Source: Nematopogon swammerdamellus
Taxonomy: Eukaryota > Arthropoda > Insecta > Lepidoptera > Adelidae
NCBI GenBank assembly: GCA_946902875.1
Contig: OX336342.1
Span: 11,587,523 to 11,651,522 of the forward strand
Direction: 5' to 3'
DNA length: 64,000 bases
Shown here: one piece after another, positions 43,501 to 54,348 of the stretch
How positions within the stretch are numbered: position 1 is the stretch's first letter
Layout: every line of letters starts with the position of its first letter
Notes under the pieces: generated by a model
What the model saw: the letters and a program-made list of their open reading frames with translations, nothing else
Database searches by the model: none
Told to the model about the DNA's origin: nothing
Position numbers and translations under genes: made by a program

Positions 43501-43881
43501 GAATCTGTGTTTATAAAATTTGATGACGCGACTGTTGGCCTTAGAATAAAAGATGATGACGGTTGTGTAGAAATCTCACCTGTTTGCACAACATTCCAAG
43601 CGCAAAGAGGATATGGAGATGTTGAACGCAGAATGTTACCACTCATCTTAAGCTGGGCCGTAACTGTCCACAAACTTCAGGGTACAACCCTTGATAAAGC
43701 AGTGATTGATTTAGGAAAGAAGAATTTTGCAAAAGGACAGATTTATGTAGCCCTCAGTCGCGTGAAAACATTAGAAGGCATTGCCTTATCTGATTTGGAT
43801 GCAAATAAGCTTTTAAATCGACCCCACGATGAGAAAGCTTTAACAGAAATGACACGCCTGCGTAATCTTTCGAACATCTAG
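40546..43881 (+). CDS. Helitron Rep/helicase, N-terminally truncated
   Basis: About 1,100 codons without interruption. The first ~11 codons (40546-40576) come from the flanking repeat and the open frame starts at a TTG, so the natural N-terminus is missing; Helitron proteins are usually about 1,400 residues or more. ITPLDYF near residue 23 begins the Helitron-like N domain. The HUH nuclease motif GSPHLHML lies near residue 203-210, and the tyrosine motif YVAKYASK near 335. A PIF1-type helicase follows: Walker A TGGAGSGKS near 660, Walker B LIIDEIS near 750, FGDILQLPPV near 788, and C-terminal WAVTVHKLQGTTLDKAV near 1035 and VALSRVKTLEGI near 1065. Rep nicks and joins one strand and the helicase unwinds it during rolling-circle transposition. 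All catalytic motifs look intact. Confidence 0.93.
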   Translation: MRTSSFFGSRLKNGFGEVRDIQITPLDYFQSRVMNLDKRFNRNDYLFFALSIVEYYRAKSSVSVSCRMRQGQGERTPQGLIDNMHLTMRNIRGSASYWQKCCSELTAMVRTLGPPTWFMTFSCNDLNWPDMTKALLIADGRDVNEAESLSFPERLQLVQKHPVVVSRQFTVRVNALMRFLKRDPDCLGGPVVDFWYRIEFQNRGSPHLHMLVWCDNIPDFSTHEGIEVIERVVSCSLMPNDPVLQKLIEDVQIHKHTATCYKNRNDSYCRFGFPRPAYETTICLGPDEVLINNGRFCCLKRTANESMVNNYNPTLLSLWKGNIDVQPCGNVTAVAYYVAKYASKCEPHDTGEVIREAVAKAKRQGGPVWNQLFAVSMAILSQRLVSAPECAYRLCHLPLKMSSRKTVFINSCKPNERFRLLRFDSDDTSIYNNIFDRYVLRPDELDDLSLAEFAVRFETVSNSTWNEDDGDEELRREDVTPARFIRLRDNTRMRIRNKSAVLRTRYFTLNSDKEAYYYSLLVCHVPFRNESELLLEDETAEECFIRRQREFRPLHGNVSAEEFAYAEQMIQQALAQAVALNAAHDTHDVDAPLICGGEQIVNNDDNYCEDVGERSAMPDEVFLGNIRGLNVQQRDLFQKVSGAVESDLQRQESQLLLFITGGAGSGKSFVLKLLVEHIKRCYAPTVEILLKAKFVEVGSLTGVAARQIFGKTLHSIFTLPIEKGNTMTYKKITGQKLENERRKWRHINWLIIDEISMVSYENLRIIHLRLQEYKNNDKLFGGVHILLFGDILQLPPVKGHWCFIQPPWFSAEVNLWQQFSFCELTINMRQRNDIDFIDLLNSLRVGELTTAQLELLCERRHVPLSGDFVDGVAVRIFPTVRQVDTYNEKMTAVNAKAHRMYTINAVDESREAATYGRKPPDNVIPKDINNCGGILQTIKLGIESRVMLRRNISVSDGLVNGAMGIVKKIKWPALRRDQLEEGELPESVFIKFDDATVGLRIKDDDGCVEISPVCTTFQAQRGYGDVERRMLPLILSWAVTVHKLQGTTLDKAVIDLGKKNFAKGQIYVALSRVKTLEGIALSDLDANKLLNRPHDEKALTEMTRLRNLSNI

Positions 43882-43940
43882 GTAGTTTTTATTTATGACG
43901 GGTCCTCATTATATGAAGTCGGTTACATATGTATTATATA
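43882..43940. other. Short region after Helitron ORF
   Basis: Not long enough to show the Helitron 3' hairpin and CTRR terminus; a MITE begins at 43941. The Helitron terminus was not located. Confidence 0.4.
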
Positions 43941-44853
43941 AGGTGCTTCGTTATTCAATGTTTCGGGAGGGTTACATACACACTCAAATAAACACGTTAC
44001 GCAAAAAAATTATATGTTTTAGCATTACTTTTCGAGAAATATAACAAAGCATGTTTGCTACAAAGGATCAACCTATGTGTAACAGGAGGTAGCTTCCATT
44101 GTACGGGACCAATTACCGTACTATGTTCAAAAGCAGAACAACAAGGTCACTAGACCTGTGTGTAACAGTAGGTAGCTTGCATTGTACGGGGTCAAACGCA
44201 GAACAGCTGTTTGTTGTAAGTCACAAGGTCACTAGACCGGTGTGTAACAAATGGAGGTGCTATCAGACAGTCTTCTTTACGTTTTGTTTATAGACGTCCG
44301 GAAATACCAGCCTTCCGGCTACCGGTGTGTAACAGTAGGTAGCTTGCATTGTACGGGGTCAATGACCGTACTATGATCAAACGTAGAACAGCTGTTTGTT
44401 GCAAGTAAGTCACAAGGCCGCCGCTCTAAAACTAGCTACCTACCTACCTACCTACCAACGTGTGCGGTGTGTGTGCGTTCGTTTCGTGTTTGGCAAGGGT
44501 CTATAGCTGATTGGTTTTTATTACAGCTATTTGATTTTATTTTTTTGTTAGGAGAAAATATGCTCCTATAAACATGTTTTTTTGTACGTAAAGTGTTTGA
44601 GTGCGTATGTAACCTTCCCGAAACATTTGACATTAATAACGAATGAATGCGGTTTCCATCATGGGGACTTTTCCAGGAGTCCCCATTTTGGAAGATTATT
44701 TCATTTTATAGGTTTTTCTGAATTTAGTTATTTGCTTGTAATTATTTTGGAAGATTATTTCATTTTATAGGTTTTTCTGAATTTAGTTATTTGCTTGTAA
44801 TTATATATTTTTAAGTACTTATTTCAATAAATAAAGTTAATAACGAAGCACCT
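43941..44853. mobile_element. 913-bp MITE with AGGTGCTTCGTTATT ends
   Basis: The left end AGGTGCTTCGTTATT and the right end AATAACGAAGCACCT are exact inverts, both flanked by TATATA. A second internal inverted pair (atgtttcgggagggttacat near 43958, atgtaaccttcccgaaacat near 44608) extends the symmetry. Inside are three copies of tgtgtaacagtaggtagctt-type repeats (44078, 44158, 44324) and a 62-bp tandem duplication at about 44690-44803. No transposase. Confidence 0.8.
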
Positions 44854-45002
44854 TATATATTCTTATTACATATTATGTATTGTCCAATACGAGTCCAACT
44901 CGCGCTTTGACCTGCTCCATCCACCACCTAGCATTGGTCTACATGTACAACAACTATTGCTAATAATATTCATTTTGTTGAAAAAAAGTGGTCTAAAGCA
45001 GC

Positions 45003-45475
45003 TATGTTATTGAGGCCTAGCTATTGATAGTTTAATGATTTTTGTGGCTTTAAATTTATAAATACAAAGTAAGATGTACGAGTACCTATGTTGGTACGCA
45101 CATATATAAAAAACTTTGTTTTAATATTACAAGCAATAGGAAATTGCCCATACTTTATATTGTACATGATTCAATCGCAACTTCTATGTTATTGAGGCCT
45201 AGCTATTGATAGTTTAATGATTTTTGTGGCTTTAAATTTATAAATACAAAGTAAGATGTACGAGTACCTACGTAGGTACGCACAAAAACTTTGTTTTAAT
45301 ATTACAAGCAATAGGCAATTGCCCATACTTTGTTGCTCATGATTCAATCGCAACTATGTTATTGAGGCCTTGCTATTGATAGTTTAATATACAAAGTAAG
45401 ATGTACGAGTACCTACGTAGGCACGCACACATACAATATAATATAAATTACAATCAATAGGCCCATACTTTAAAT
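45003..45475 (+). repeat. ~180-bp tandem repeat, 2.5 copies
   Basis: Units begin TATGTTATTGAGGCCTAGCT at about 45003, 45186 and 45355 and include agatgtacgagtaccta, aactttgttttaatattaca, agcaatagg and ttgcccatacttt. The third is internally deleted. Confidence 0.9.
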
Positions 45476-45666
45476 ATTGAAGTTGAGTGTACCCTATTTA
45501 AAGGAATGAATGTTAAAATTTTATATATTACAATTTTATAATAAACTGATTTGACCTATGTACCTATATTGTTTCATTTTTATTATTCTTTAGGAATTCC
45601 CTATGCCCACCTTCCGTCTTCATTTTCAGACCTCGACACCAGGTCTAAAATAAATTGCTTGTCAAG
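45476..45666. other. Linker with start of the Helitron-flank repeat
   Basis: From about 45590 the sequence (ttaggaattccctatgccca, ccttccgtcttcat, ttcagacctcgacaccaggt) is a diverged further unit of the repeat that follows. No gene. Confidence 0.6.
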
Positions 45667-46636
45667 ACAAATGCAACGAGCCCAAACACGATGGGTTTAT
45701 CATGTGTAGTTTAGGAGTTCCTATGGCCACCTTCTGTCTCCATCATCAGACCAGCTCGATGGTACTCGGTACAGTAGGTACCGGTCAGGTACCATAATAA
45801 ATTAAGCGCACCTGGCCGGTAGGAAAAGATAAAAAAATTTAAATTTAGAATATTCATGAAACAAGGGTCCGAATATGTTAGGAGTTCCTATGGCCACCTT
45901 CTGTCTCCATCATCAAACCAGCTCGATGGTACTCGGTACAGTAGGTACTGGCCAGGTACCATAATAAATTAAGCGCCGGTCGGAAAAGAAAAAAAATTTC
46001 AAATTTAGAATATTCATGAAACAAGGGTCCGAATATGTATCACTATGATATCGATTCATGTATTTCAACAGGACAGAGAAAATTTCAAAATATTAGGTAT
46101 TTAATACTTTTTAGTTTTTTTTTTGTTTGTTTTTTGGAAATCGGTTTAATATTTTTTAAAACAGTTTTTATTTCATTCTTTTTAGTAATATTACATAAAA
46201 AAGAATAATCGAAATCGAATAATCGAAATCGATTGAAGTGGTACAGAATTATTCGCCATATGTGTCAGACTGCAAATTGCTGAATAAGTCCACATCACAA
46301 ATGTTTTGCTGAAGGTAACCACACACCATACTAATTTATCAAACTGAAAAAATTGCCGAAAACGACCACATCACAAGTTTTGCTGAAGGTAACCACACAC
46401 CATAGTATTATGCTGATTTTTCGAAAACCACTGAACCAATTTCGATAAAATTGAAATGGGACCACCTCGGAAGTATGACCTAACTAACAAAAAAAGAATT
46501 TTCTAAATCGGCCCTCAATTGACGGAGAAATCGTGTTACAAACATACAAAAAAATAAAAATAAAAAAAAAAATAAAAAAAAAAAAAACATACAGACGAAT
46601 TGAGAACCTCCTCCTTTTTTGGAAGTCGGTTAAAAA
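45667..46636 (+). repeat. Right direct repeat bracketing the Helitron ORF
   Basis: Near-identical partner of 39779-40576. The 5' portion is tandemly repeated (one partial copy at about 45667-45880, then a second from 45881), so this copy is longer. It ends GGAAGTCGGTTAAAAA and then continues into unrelated DNA. Confidence 0.9.
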
Positions 46637-47690
46637 TATATTCATCTCAGCGTCAAATACACCACACAGTAACCGCAAGCCCACAAACATCGTCATTTAT
46701 TTTCACGGCTTGTCGTCCATTCTCTCTCTACACGGCCCTGCAGTAGAGAGGGATTTTCTGATATTTTCCATCCACGCGCACCTGGGTTCAAGAGCACTGA
46801 TAGCAAGAAAACATAATTGTTCACCTTGCATGATACATTGCACCAGTCATATGGCGGCATAATGCCGCGTACAGGCTGGTGCAATGTAACTAACATGCAA
46901 TGCAATGCAACATTCTACACGTCTACTGTCCCAATCACTAAATTGGAACTTAGCTAACTTCCAATATAATTGTATAACTTTTATACATGTTGAACCAAAA
47001 TGCAATTAGCAGGAAAAAAGAGATCAAAAGAAATCCCAGTAATGTCTGTAGTGGGTTTATTGTAAGACCCTACCAACATAAATATATTTTAACGTCGCAC
47101 AAATCTGACCGTGGTCTATCAATGTGAGGATACTTCAGTTTTAAATGATTCACATTATATTCAAAAAGAAGTGAGAAGTGTGGTTGGAAATAGAACACGC
47201 GTGTTGCCGTTCGGTGAGATAATTTCAACACGAGATATCCGGTCGTTGCGACTATCTTACATAGATTTAAATAATTGTTTAGAAGTGTATTCGGCGCACA
47301 TTAACTCAAATAACCAATCACACATTTTATTAATCCTATGTAGGTAATAAATAGATAAAATAGATAGACACCATAAGATCTTAAATACATTCTGCCAAAT
47401 TAACAGCATACAATATAGTTTTTTTTTTCGAAACAAATTTCCGTGACTTTTGGTTTTGTGAAAATTTATGTAAAGTAATAGTTATTTACTTGTATTAGTG
47501 TGAATGAAGTTTTTTTGAATTTTCACAATTTTTTTAAACTAAAATTGAGGCTTATTCCTCATAGTTACAGAGCGTATATTTTAATGCCCACCTTCAATCA
47601 AGGCCTTATGCCAGCGACGACGTTTCGATCCCTTTTCAGCGCGGCAAGCGTTGCCAATGAGACGCTTGAGCGGTTAAGTGCATCTCTTAC
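46637..47690. other. No gene; hairpin at 46835-46887
   Basis: The ORF at 47111-47347 looks vaguely protein-like (starts at a GTG; …VVGNRTRVLPFGEI) but I recognise nothing. The rest is AT-rich. Confidence 0.45.
46835..46887. repeat. Imperfect stem-loop, ~53 bases
   Basis: The outer 12-bp stem is perfect (ACATTGCACCAG…CTGGTGCAATGT). An inner 7-bp stem (GCGGCAT…ATGCCGC) is separated by an asymmetric internal loop. It is shorter than a typical animal miRNA precursor. Confidence 0.7.
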
Positions 47691-47699
47691 GTGAATTTC

Positions 47700-47935
47700 T
47701 TATTTATGGAAACTGTCGTTGTTGGCTACAACGCCCGTGATATCATCCCATAACACGTTGGTGAACTAGGTTTTTTTTATGGAAACTGACACGGTTGGCT
47801 ACATCACCTACAACATCCGTGATGTCAGCCCACAGAACACCTGTCAGCCCATAACACCGGGTGAACTTGGTGCCACGCCAGTGCTTCTCTTTGGTTCTGC
47901 CGGTGCCGGCTACACTGCAGAACCAAAGAGGCGGA
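47700..47935 (-). repeat. SINE tails, two adjacent copies
   Basis: On the plus strand, 47705-47768 (atggaaactgtcgttgttgg … gtgaactagg) and 47770-47935 (atggaaactgacacggttgg, ctacatcacctacaacatcc … cggctacactg) are inverted copies of the SINE tail at 11.2 and 39.2 kb. The second contains a small internal duplication (cacctgtcagcccata). Confidence 0.8.
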
Positions 47936-48565
47936 AAAGACGAACTATGTATTTTCGTAGCCCCCGGGCGGGTTTGTGTTTCCGAAATTAAATAAAAAAA
48001 CACTTTACACAGCCGTAAACCGATAAATCTTAATCGTGTAGTGAAGTATAAGTAAACTTTCAGCCAAAAAAAAATTATGCAACGTCAAAACAAAAATGTT
48101 GACGCTTGTAATATAAGAGTACCACATCGTTATAGTAGAGAGCACTTTTCTGTATTTTATGTTCATTGTGTTCCGCCCACTTGCTAAACGAGTACAACGC
48201 ATTAATGTAATATTGCCTGCGAATCTATCTATATTCGATCATCAGCTGGATTCTGTGTCGGTATTGTAAATGTTTTCAGCTCATTTCCAGCTCCGATGAA
48301 GAGTTATACGAAGAGAGAGAGAAATTTTAATACAAAGCTTTTGAAGCTAAGCTGATTTTATATTTGAATACGTCTTCATAAAAACCTAAATTTAAAGTTA
48401 AATTTAAATCCACATTTTTCGAGATTAAAATTTTTCATCTGAAAGGTCGTCTATAAAAATTTAAAAAAAGCTCAAAAAATTTAAAACTACAGCAATTTGA
48501 TGAGTTTGACGCGCTAGCCAGAGAATGAATTCTCAAAGAGAGTCTCAGATATTGTGTCATCTACA
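47936..48565. other. No recognisable gene
   Basis: AT-rich, nothing identified. Confidence 0.5.
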
Positions 48566-48567
48566 TT

Positions 48568-48800
48568 TTTTTTTTATGTAAACTGACACGGTTGGATACA
48601 TCACCTACAACATCCGTGATGTCAGCCCATAACACCGGGTGAACTAGGTACCATGTCAGGCTTCCCTTTATTTCATGTCGGCTACACTGAACTAGACGGA
48701 AAATACGAACTATTTACATAGCCGTTTCGACCGACCTTTCGCTCAGTGCGGTGGTATCAACCCGGCCGGGATAAACCCTACCACCCAAATATTTTAAATA
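48568..48800 (-). repeat. SINE copy, body and tail
   Basis: Reverse complement of the family: A-tail as T-run at 48568, gtaaactgacacggttgg, acatccgtgatgtcagccca, ccgtttcgaccgacct, gtgcggtggtatcaacccgg, ataaaccctaccaccc. Truncated before the B-box. Confidence 0.85.
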
Positions 48801-48869
48801 AAATCTACATAGAGGAGAGTAAAAAGATTTCTTAGATTTAAATATAGGTATCTATACCAATTGTATTGT

Positions 48870-49125
48870 ATTGTTTATTGATCATGATTCATATGGTAGT
48901 TAGACTGTACTCGAACTTGTCACAATTTGTTCTATCCGGTTCGATTACACCCACGAAGAAGATCCGGCAAGAAATTAATTTTTTTTTCATGCCTATTATT
49001 ACAAGTATTTCAGTGACTAGCCACATCGAAGAACATCGCATATAGTCGAAAACACAGCTTGAGAGCAAGATTAACAATTTTACTGAGAGAGAAAGAGTCT
49101 TTGCACCTGATACACTTAAGATGAA
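48870..49125. repeat. Dispersed repeat pair, copy 2
   Basis: Partner of 8455-8765 (shared ttgtttattgatcat-like, agactgtactcgaacttgt, cacaatttgttctatccgg, cgattacacccacgaagaag, acagcttgagagcaa). Confidence 0.65.
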
Positions 49126-51940
49126 TGATGATTGATAATTGATTAAATATGGGAACATGGAGAGGCTCTCTATATCTTCACATAACGCTGTCACTTACTT
49201 ACCTGAGCAGCTATTTCCATCTTCGGCACTATCAAGGAACACGTGCACTACACTCATAAAATGTATCTACACGAAACTCCGAAGACTAGAAGCGTTGGAG
49301 ATTTTGAAATACACCGCTAAAGACGGATTTTTATTTATTTTATTTTTTATCCAGTGCCAAGGAAAACCTTTCAATTTTCGGGCTAAGTGCAAGGAAATGT
49401 ATGTTTGTTGATGAGGCATAGAGGCAGAACTAAAGAACTCAAGCCAACCGACCACAGTCAAGCAGGGACTTTCAACCGTTAGGTAGGGGCACGTGAAAGC
49501 GCAACTCGAGATTAACGCCGCCCAGACTATCACTACGAAAGATATCTCAGGATTATAAACACCATGGCAACATCAAGTCAAGATCTGGAGTTACTTATTG
49601 GTAAATTACCATTATAATTAGACCAGTTTAAAATGTGTAGACCAATGAGTTGGACTCCGTTCAGGTAAGGTATAGGATTTCGGGATAATTAAAAAAATAC
49701 GCAAATACACGAAATTAATGAATCATTCTGAATGATAGCCAGAGAAACGTCGTCGTCGAGTTTTATTTAATTTTATTTATTTCGGAAATAGAAACAAAAA
49801 ATGCAAAAAAAAAAACTTTACTAATGTAAAAAATATAGTGATTTGATGACACTACTACGACAAAAAGTGCTAATGTAACAGTGGAATTCATAATCAGGAA
49901 CGCAGAGGGGAAAAAGTGTAGATTTAAGATAATGAAATGATAATAATAAAAGTTGTGGCGACAAGGATTTTTTTTTATTAAGCGCGACATAATATGACAC
50001 CGAGCCACCCATAAGGTGTCTAACGACGCCCATGGACATTCGTTCGTATGCGGGGTTTGCGAACGCCATGCCGGCCTGCCAGGTACCTATACACAACACC
50101 CCTCTTAAAGGACCCCCTGCTCAGCCCTAAGGCTATTTAGCGTAAAACCCTATAGCAAGCCTCAAGAACTACTCTTTCCATTAGTGCAAACCGCATCAAA
50201 TTCTGTTCAGTTGTTTATCTCAAACATGCATACAGACACGTTCCCTTTTATAAGATGTAGCGATAGAGGTAAATAGTATTTATAGTATATACGTGATATA
50301 AATAATTAATAATAAAATATTTTAACTCAAATTCTAACTATAGATAACGAATCATGATATTGAGAAACCCCATAAGTCAAAGGTGATAAATTTTACAGGA
50401 AATAGAAAAAAACTGTCTGTTGAAAAAAATTGTTTGAACGTTAGTATAATTCTAATTTTATTTTGAAACATAAACCCAAATTTAATTGTTTTTCACATGA
50501 TTTTTATTTTAAATATTTATGTATAATTAAATAAATGTTTCTGAAATCGCTTGACTTATGGTATTTCTCCTTATTTTCAATAAAATTAAACATCTCTTGC
50601 ATAATAATCAATTATATTTTGTTTATTTCTTACAGAATCTTAATTTTCTTTTTAAACATGAATAACCCTTAAGTCAGTGACTAATGTGCTTTGTCCTGAT
50701 TATGCATATTATGGCTAAATATTTTTCTATGGTCTTTAAGAGACTTGTGGGGTTTCTCCTCAATATGTTGTGTAGCTTACTTTAATGAATCAATTTTGGT
50801 AAAAAAAACTATTTTGCCTAAAATTATGAATTATGGGGTTTCTCAATATCACGATTTTTATTCTTGAAAGGGTTAATTCCCGTGAAAACCTATTAACGGT
50901 CCATTATTTAAACTCTTCTGGCACAGAGTACAGACACATCTTACATACAAATACACACACACAGACCACAACTCAATCTTCCTTCCCTCGCGACTGGCGT
51001 AGACGGCCATTAGAATTTAGTGTTCGTTTGTTACTATTGATAAGAACAAACAAATTGTTTCTCTAATAGATATAAGCTTCCGAAACACAATAATAACGCA
51101 TTCGCGAAGCATTCAACGCGTTCGTTAACGAGATGCGTTGAACACAGAACACATACCTGTTGGATGGACAGTGATCGGTACGTACGTGCGCCGACAAATA
51201 GGACACGCAATAAAGTTTCCTGCCTCCATAAAAATAGGAGTACGGTTACTTCGTTAGGTTTTGAAAAGAGAGCAAGTACTATATTGAAGAATAAATTATA
51301 CATCTTTTTATTAAGAAACTCAATATAAGTAAGTAGAGGACGCTTTAAAAATGTTAGATATTCTAAAATCCAAAGTAAGTTATATAGATTTGATAGTTTC
51401 TATTTACATTTTATACTATCATCATAATGGTTTTAAAAGTTGATATCTATATAATTAGTATCGTATGTATTGTAGTTCTGGTATCTTAGCTTTAGTCAGG
51501 GTGGGGGTTTTTTTTCCTATCTACCTATAATTATTAAATTTTAGTTTGGTTTAGTTTTTTAGATCATTTGTTGCTTTAATTAAATTATTTAGAAATGTTA
51601 ACTTTGTTTTTTTTTACTTCAGTGTGTTATGTTTTGTCGTGAACGTGTAGGTTAATGTGCATATTGTTATTGTTTAAATTTGTGTTTGTACTATTTTTCT
51701 TGCAATATTAAAATAAACAAGAATATTCTAGCTACGTATTCTGTACAGTGTACAGTGTACACCTCGGCTTTTTGGACGAAATAGCCCACTCTCATAATAA
51801 CGTAATCGAAGGATGACTTCAAAATAATTTGGTAGGTAAATATTTTTTACTTTATGTCGGCTTTTCTACTCAAGATCTGTCTGTAGTAATAATTTTAATA
51901 TTTATTTAGTTTAATAAAATGGTTTTTATGTCACCTTATA
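49126..51940. other. No recognisable gene
   Basis: AT-rich. ORFs at 49139-49411 and 49267-49533 overlap on opposite strands, and 49763-50099 is T-rich; none resembles a known protein. Confidence 0.5.
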
Positions 51941-52010
51941 TTTTTATGTAAACCAACTTGGGTGACTGTGCCGAGGGACCAATGGTGCAGTGTGAATTTA
52001 CGAGACAATT
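51941..52010 (-). repeat. Short tail fragment of a second SINE-like family
   Basis: TTTATGTAAACCAACTTGGG, tgactgtgccg, ccaatggtgcagt matches 60168-60220 (tttatgtaaaccgacatggg, tagctgtgccg, ccaattgtgcagt). Orientation inferred from the T-run as an A-tail on the other strand. Confidence 0.5.
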
Positions 52011-52473
52011 AGGATCTTCTACAATGTTAATAAAATTGTTCCTACAGATACTAATCTTGAGTCTGGGGATTTTTTTTTTCACTTACAAATACGAAGAAAA
52101 AAATGTCCTTGATCGTTGCTGGCAGAGACACATTTATTTATTTTCTGGAAAATAATAAATATTATTATCTTTATAGGTATTTCTTCCGATTCGATAAGCA
52201 ACAATAAATTATAATAAACAGACATACGTTCGTCTGAAAGGAACAGAGAGAATGCTCGTTCGGATGGGTATCTGGGGAATATATTATTTGCTACGTGATT
52301 GCTTAGCAATTGCTGGTATCTCGAGTGGAAACACCTGTAAAAATATTGGATAATATGAAAGATCCAGCAATAGATATCTTGTGTTCTCGACTGTTCAGTA
52401 CTTATGATACATGAATTGGATAGTATTGATATATGAAAATAATATGTTGGCAATAAGGCGGTTACATGGTCGC
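52011..52473. other. No recognisable gene
   Basis: The ORF at 52079-52453 (minus) is open but shows no domain. AT-rich. Confidence 0.45.
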
Positions 52474-52476
52474 TTA

Positions 52477-53014
52477 AGCTAAGCGCAAACTGGCGCGGTG
52501 GTGGCGGTCATAGCGGTGGCGGTCAAAGTCGCGGTGGCGTTCAAAAGTCGCGAAGATCAGAGCGTTCAGATTCGACGGCTGTGGTGCCGCGGTGGTTGCG
52601 TAATTTCGTAATTTCAGTACTTTTATCTACAAAATTGAAGAAATTATACTTTTTTTTACTCTTAAATGTTACTTTTTTTATTTTTAACTTTTTTTTTTAC
52701 TTTTGTTTTACTTTTTAAAATTGTACTTTTTTTAAATTCCGCGTGAACAGTATCGTATAGAATTGAGTGATTGTAGGCCTCGTCTATAATTATTTCCTCC
52801 ATCCTTTCGTCAGTTCCTATGATTATCACGCGATCAGATGCTGCAGGCGCGATCTGATCGCCACCGCCGCGATCGGACCGCGCACTGACCGCACGCGTGC
52901 AGCGATCGACCGCGCCAGTGTGCGCTTGCACACACAATTGCATATAACCTATCTGATCGCCACCGCCACCGCCACCGCCGTGACCGCCCTGATCGCGCCA
53001 GTTTGCGCTTAGCT
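52477..53014. mobile_element. PIF/Harbinger-like element, TTA duplication
   Basis: Perfect 21-bp inverted ends AGCTAAGCGCAAACTGGCGC(G) are flanked by TTA at 52474-52476 and 53015-53017. The inverted symmetry continues into GGCGGTGGCGGT-type sequence for about 50 bp at each end. A 3-bp TTA/TAA target duplication is the hallmark of PIF/Harbinger. 538 bp, no transposase ORF. Confidence 0.85.
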
Positions 53015-53017
53015 TTA

Positions 53018-53601
53018 GGTAGGTATTGAAACGAGCTAAGCCGCGGACAAAAGCAAAAGTAGAAATATTTAGGCAGGTAAAAATTTAATTTTCATGCTAC
53101 TTCGTAATAGAAGTTTCATACTGAACAAAATCGTTCTATTACTTAAATAATTTTGTTTTCAGTTTTCCTCAAAGACAACTTCGTTTTCCATTACCCGCAT
53201 ACTGTCGCCATTCGCTATTTCACCAAATTATCCCGGGGCAAGGAAAAGGGCGGTTTAAATGAAACAAGTATCCACACAATACGTTACTTTTTTTTCTATT
53301 AATTTCTGAAGAAGACATCTCTCGTTTCTAACGTTTGAAAATAATAATATTGTTTTAGAGAAATTATATTGCTACAATAATTTCAGTGTAGTGTAGAAAG
53401 GGTTTTAGTATTCCCTTCGCTCTGTCGTGTGGTGCGTCATCGTCGGTTCGTCGTTATATTGAGAAGAACTGAAGTTGTTTTTTCCAACTATACTTACCTA
53501 ATTATAATTAATTATTGCAAGGAACTTTGACAGAATGCTGACCGTGTGAAATGTGTATAGCAACCTGTCTGTATACATATATATATCGGATATTGAATCA
53601 C
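53018..53601. other. No recognisable gene
   Basis: AT-rich with ATATAT run near 53576-53585. Nothing identified. Confidence 0.5.
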
Positions 53602-53611
53602 ATTTCACTAA

Positions 53612-54338
53612 ATGAGGAAATGAAATAGTGTCCGAATGCGATGTCAGGATTGGGAATGAGAAACTGGAGCAAGTGAACGAATTCGTATATCTGGGGAATA
53701 TGTTCACGCGTGATGGAAAATGTGAAGGAGATGTAGAAAAGAGAGTGAAAGCTGGCAACCAAGTGAATGGGGCGTTGCACGCTATTATGAGCAGCCAAAG
53801 CATGTCAACTAGGGCACGTTTGGCTGTCCATGGTGGAGTGCTGGCCCCTACACTTATGTACGGGAGTGAAAGTTGGGCATGGCAGACGAAGCATGAAAGC
53901 AGGATTAATGCTGTGGAAATGCGCGCGTTGAGGAGTATGTGCGGAGTTACAATGAAAGATAGATTGAGAAATAGTGTAGTGCGAGAGCGCTGTGGGTTGA
54001 AAGAAGATATAGTGACAAGGATTGAGAAAGGGATGCTTCGGTGGTTCGGTCATGTTGGAAGAATGGATGATAGGAGACTAACGAAAGAAATTTATGAAGC
54101 AAATGTGAGTGGAAGAGTCGGGAAGGGTCGCCCTAGACGCACGTACCTGGACCAGATCGGGCATGTGCTCAAAAAGGGGCAAGTGCTTAGTACCCGTAAC
54201 CGACGAGCATGCATGAAGAACATTATGGGAGTGGAAGAGGCGGCAGAGGTGTGTCAGGATCGTGGCACGTGGAGATCCGTTGTCTCTGCCTACCCCACCG
54301 GGAAACAGGCGTGACGCTATGTATGTATGTATGTATGT
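53612..54338 (+). pseudogene. 5'-truncated RTE-like retrotransposon, C-terminal RT region
   Basis: The frame from 53628 (GTG) to a stop at 54312 encodes about 228 residues. It includes FVYLGNMFTRDGKCEGDVEKR near the start, then LAPTLMYGSESWAW, LRWFGHVGRM and GRPRRTYLDQ, a set typical of the C-terminal third of RTE-type and related non-LTR polyproteins. The RT catalytic core and endonuclease are absent. It ends in a (TATG)n tail at 54319-54340. A candidate target duplication ATTTCACTAA occurs at 53602-53611 and 54339-54348. A fragment of the same 3' end is at 59030-59117. Confidence 0.85.
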
Positions 54339-54348
54339 ATTTCACTAA

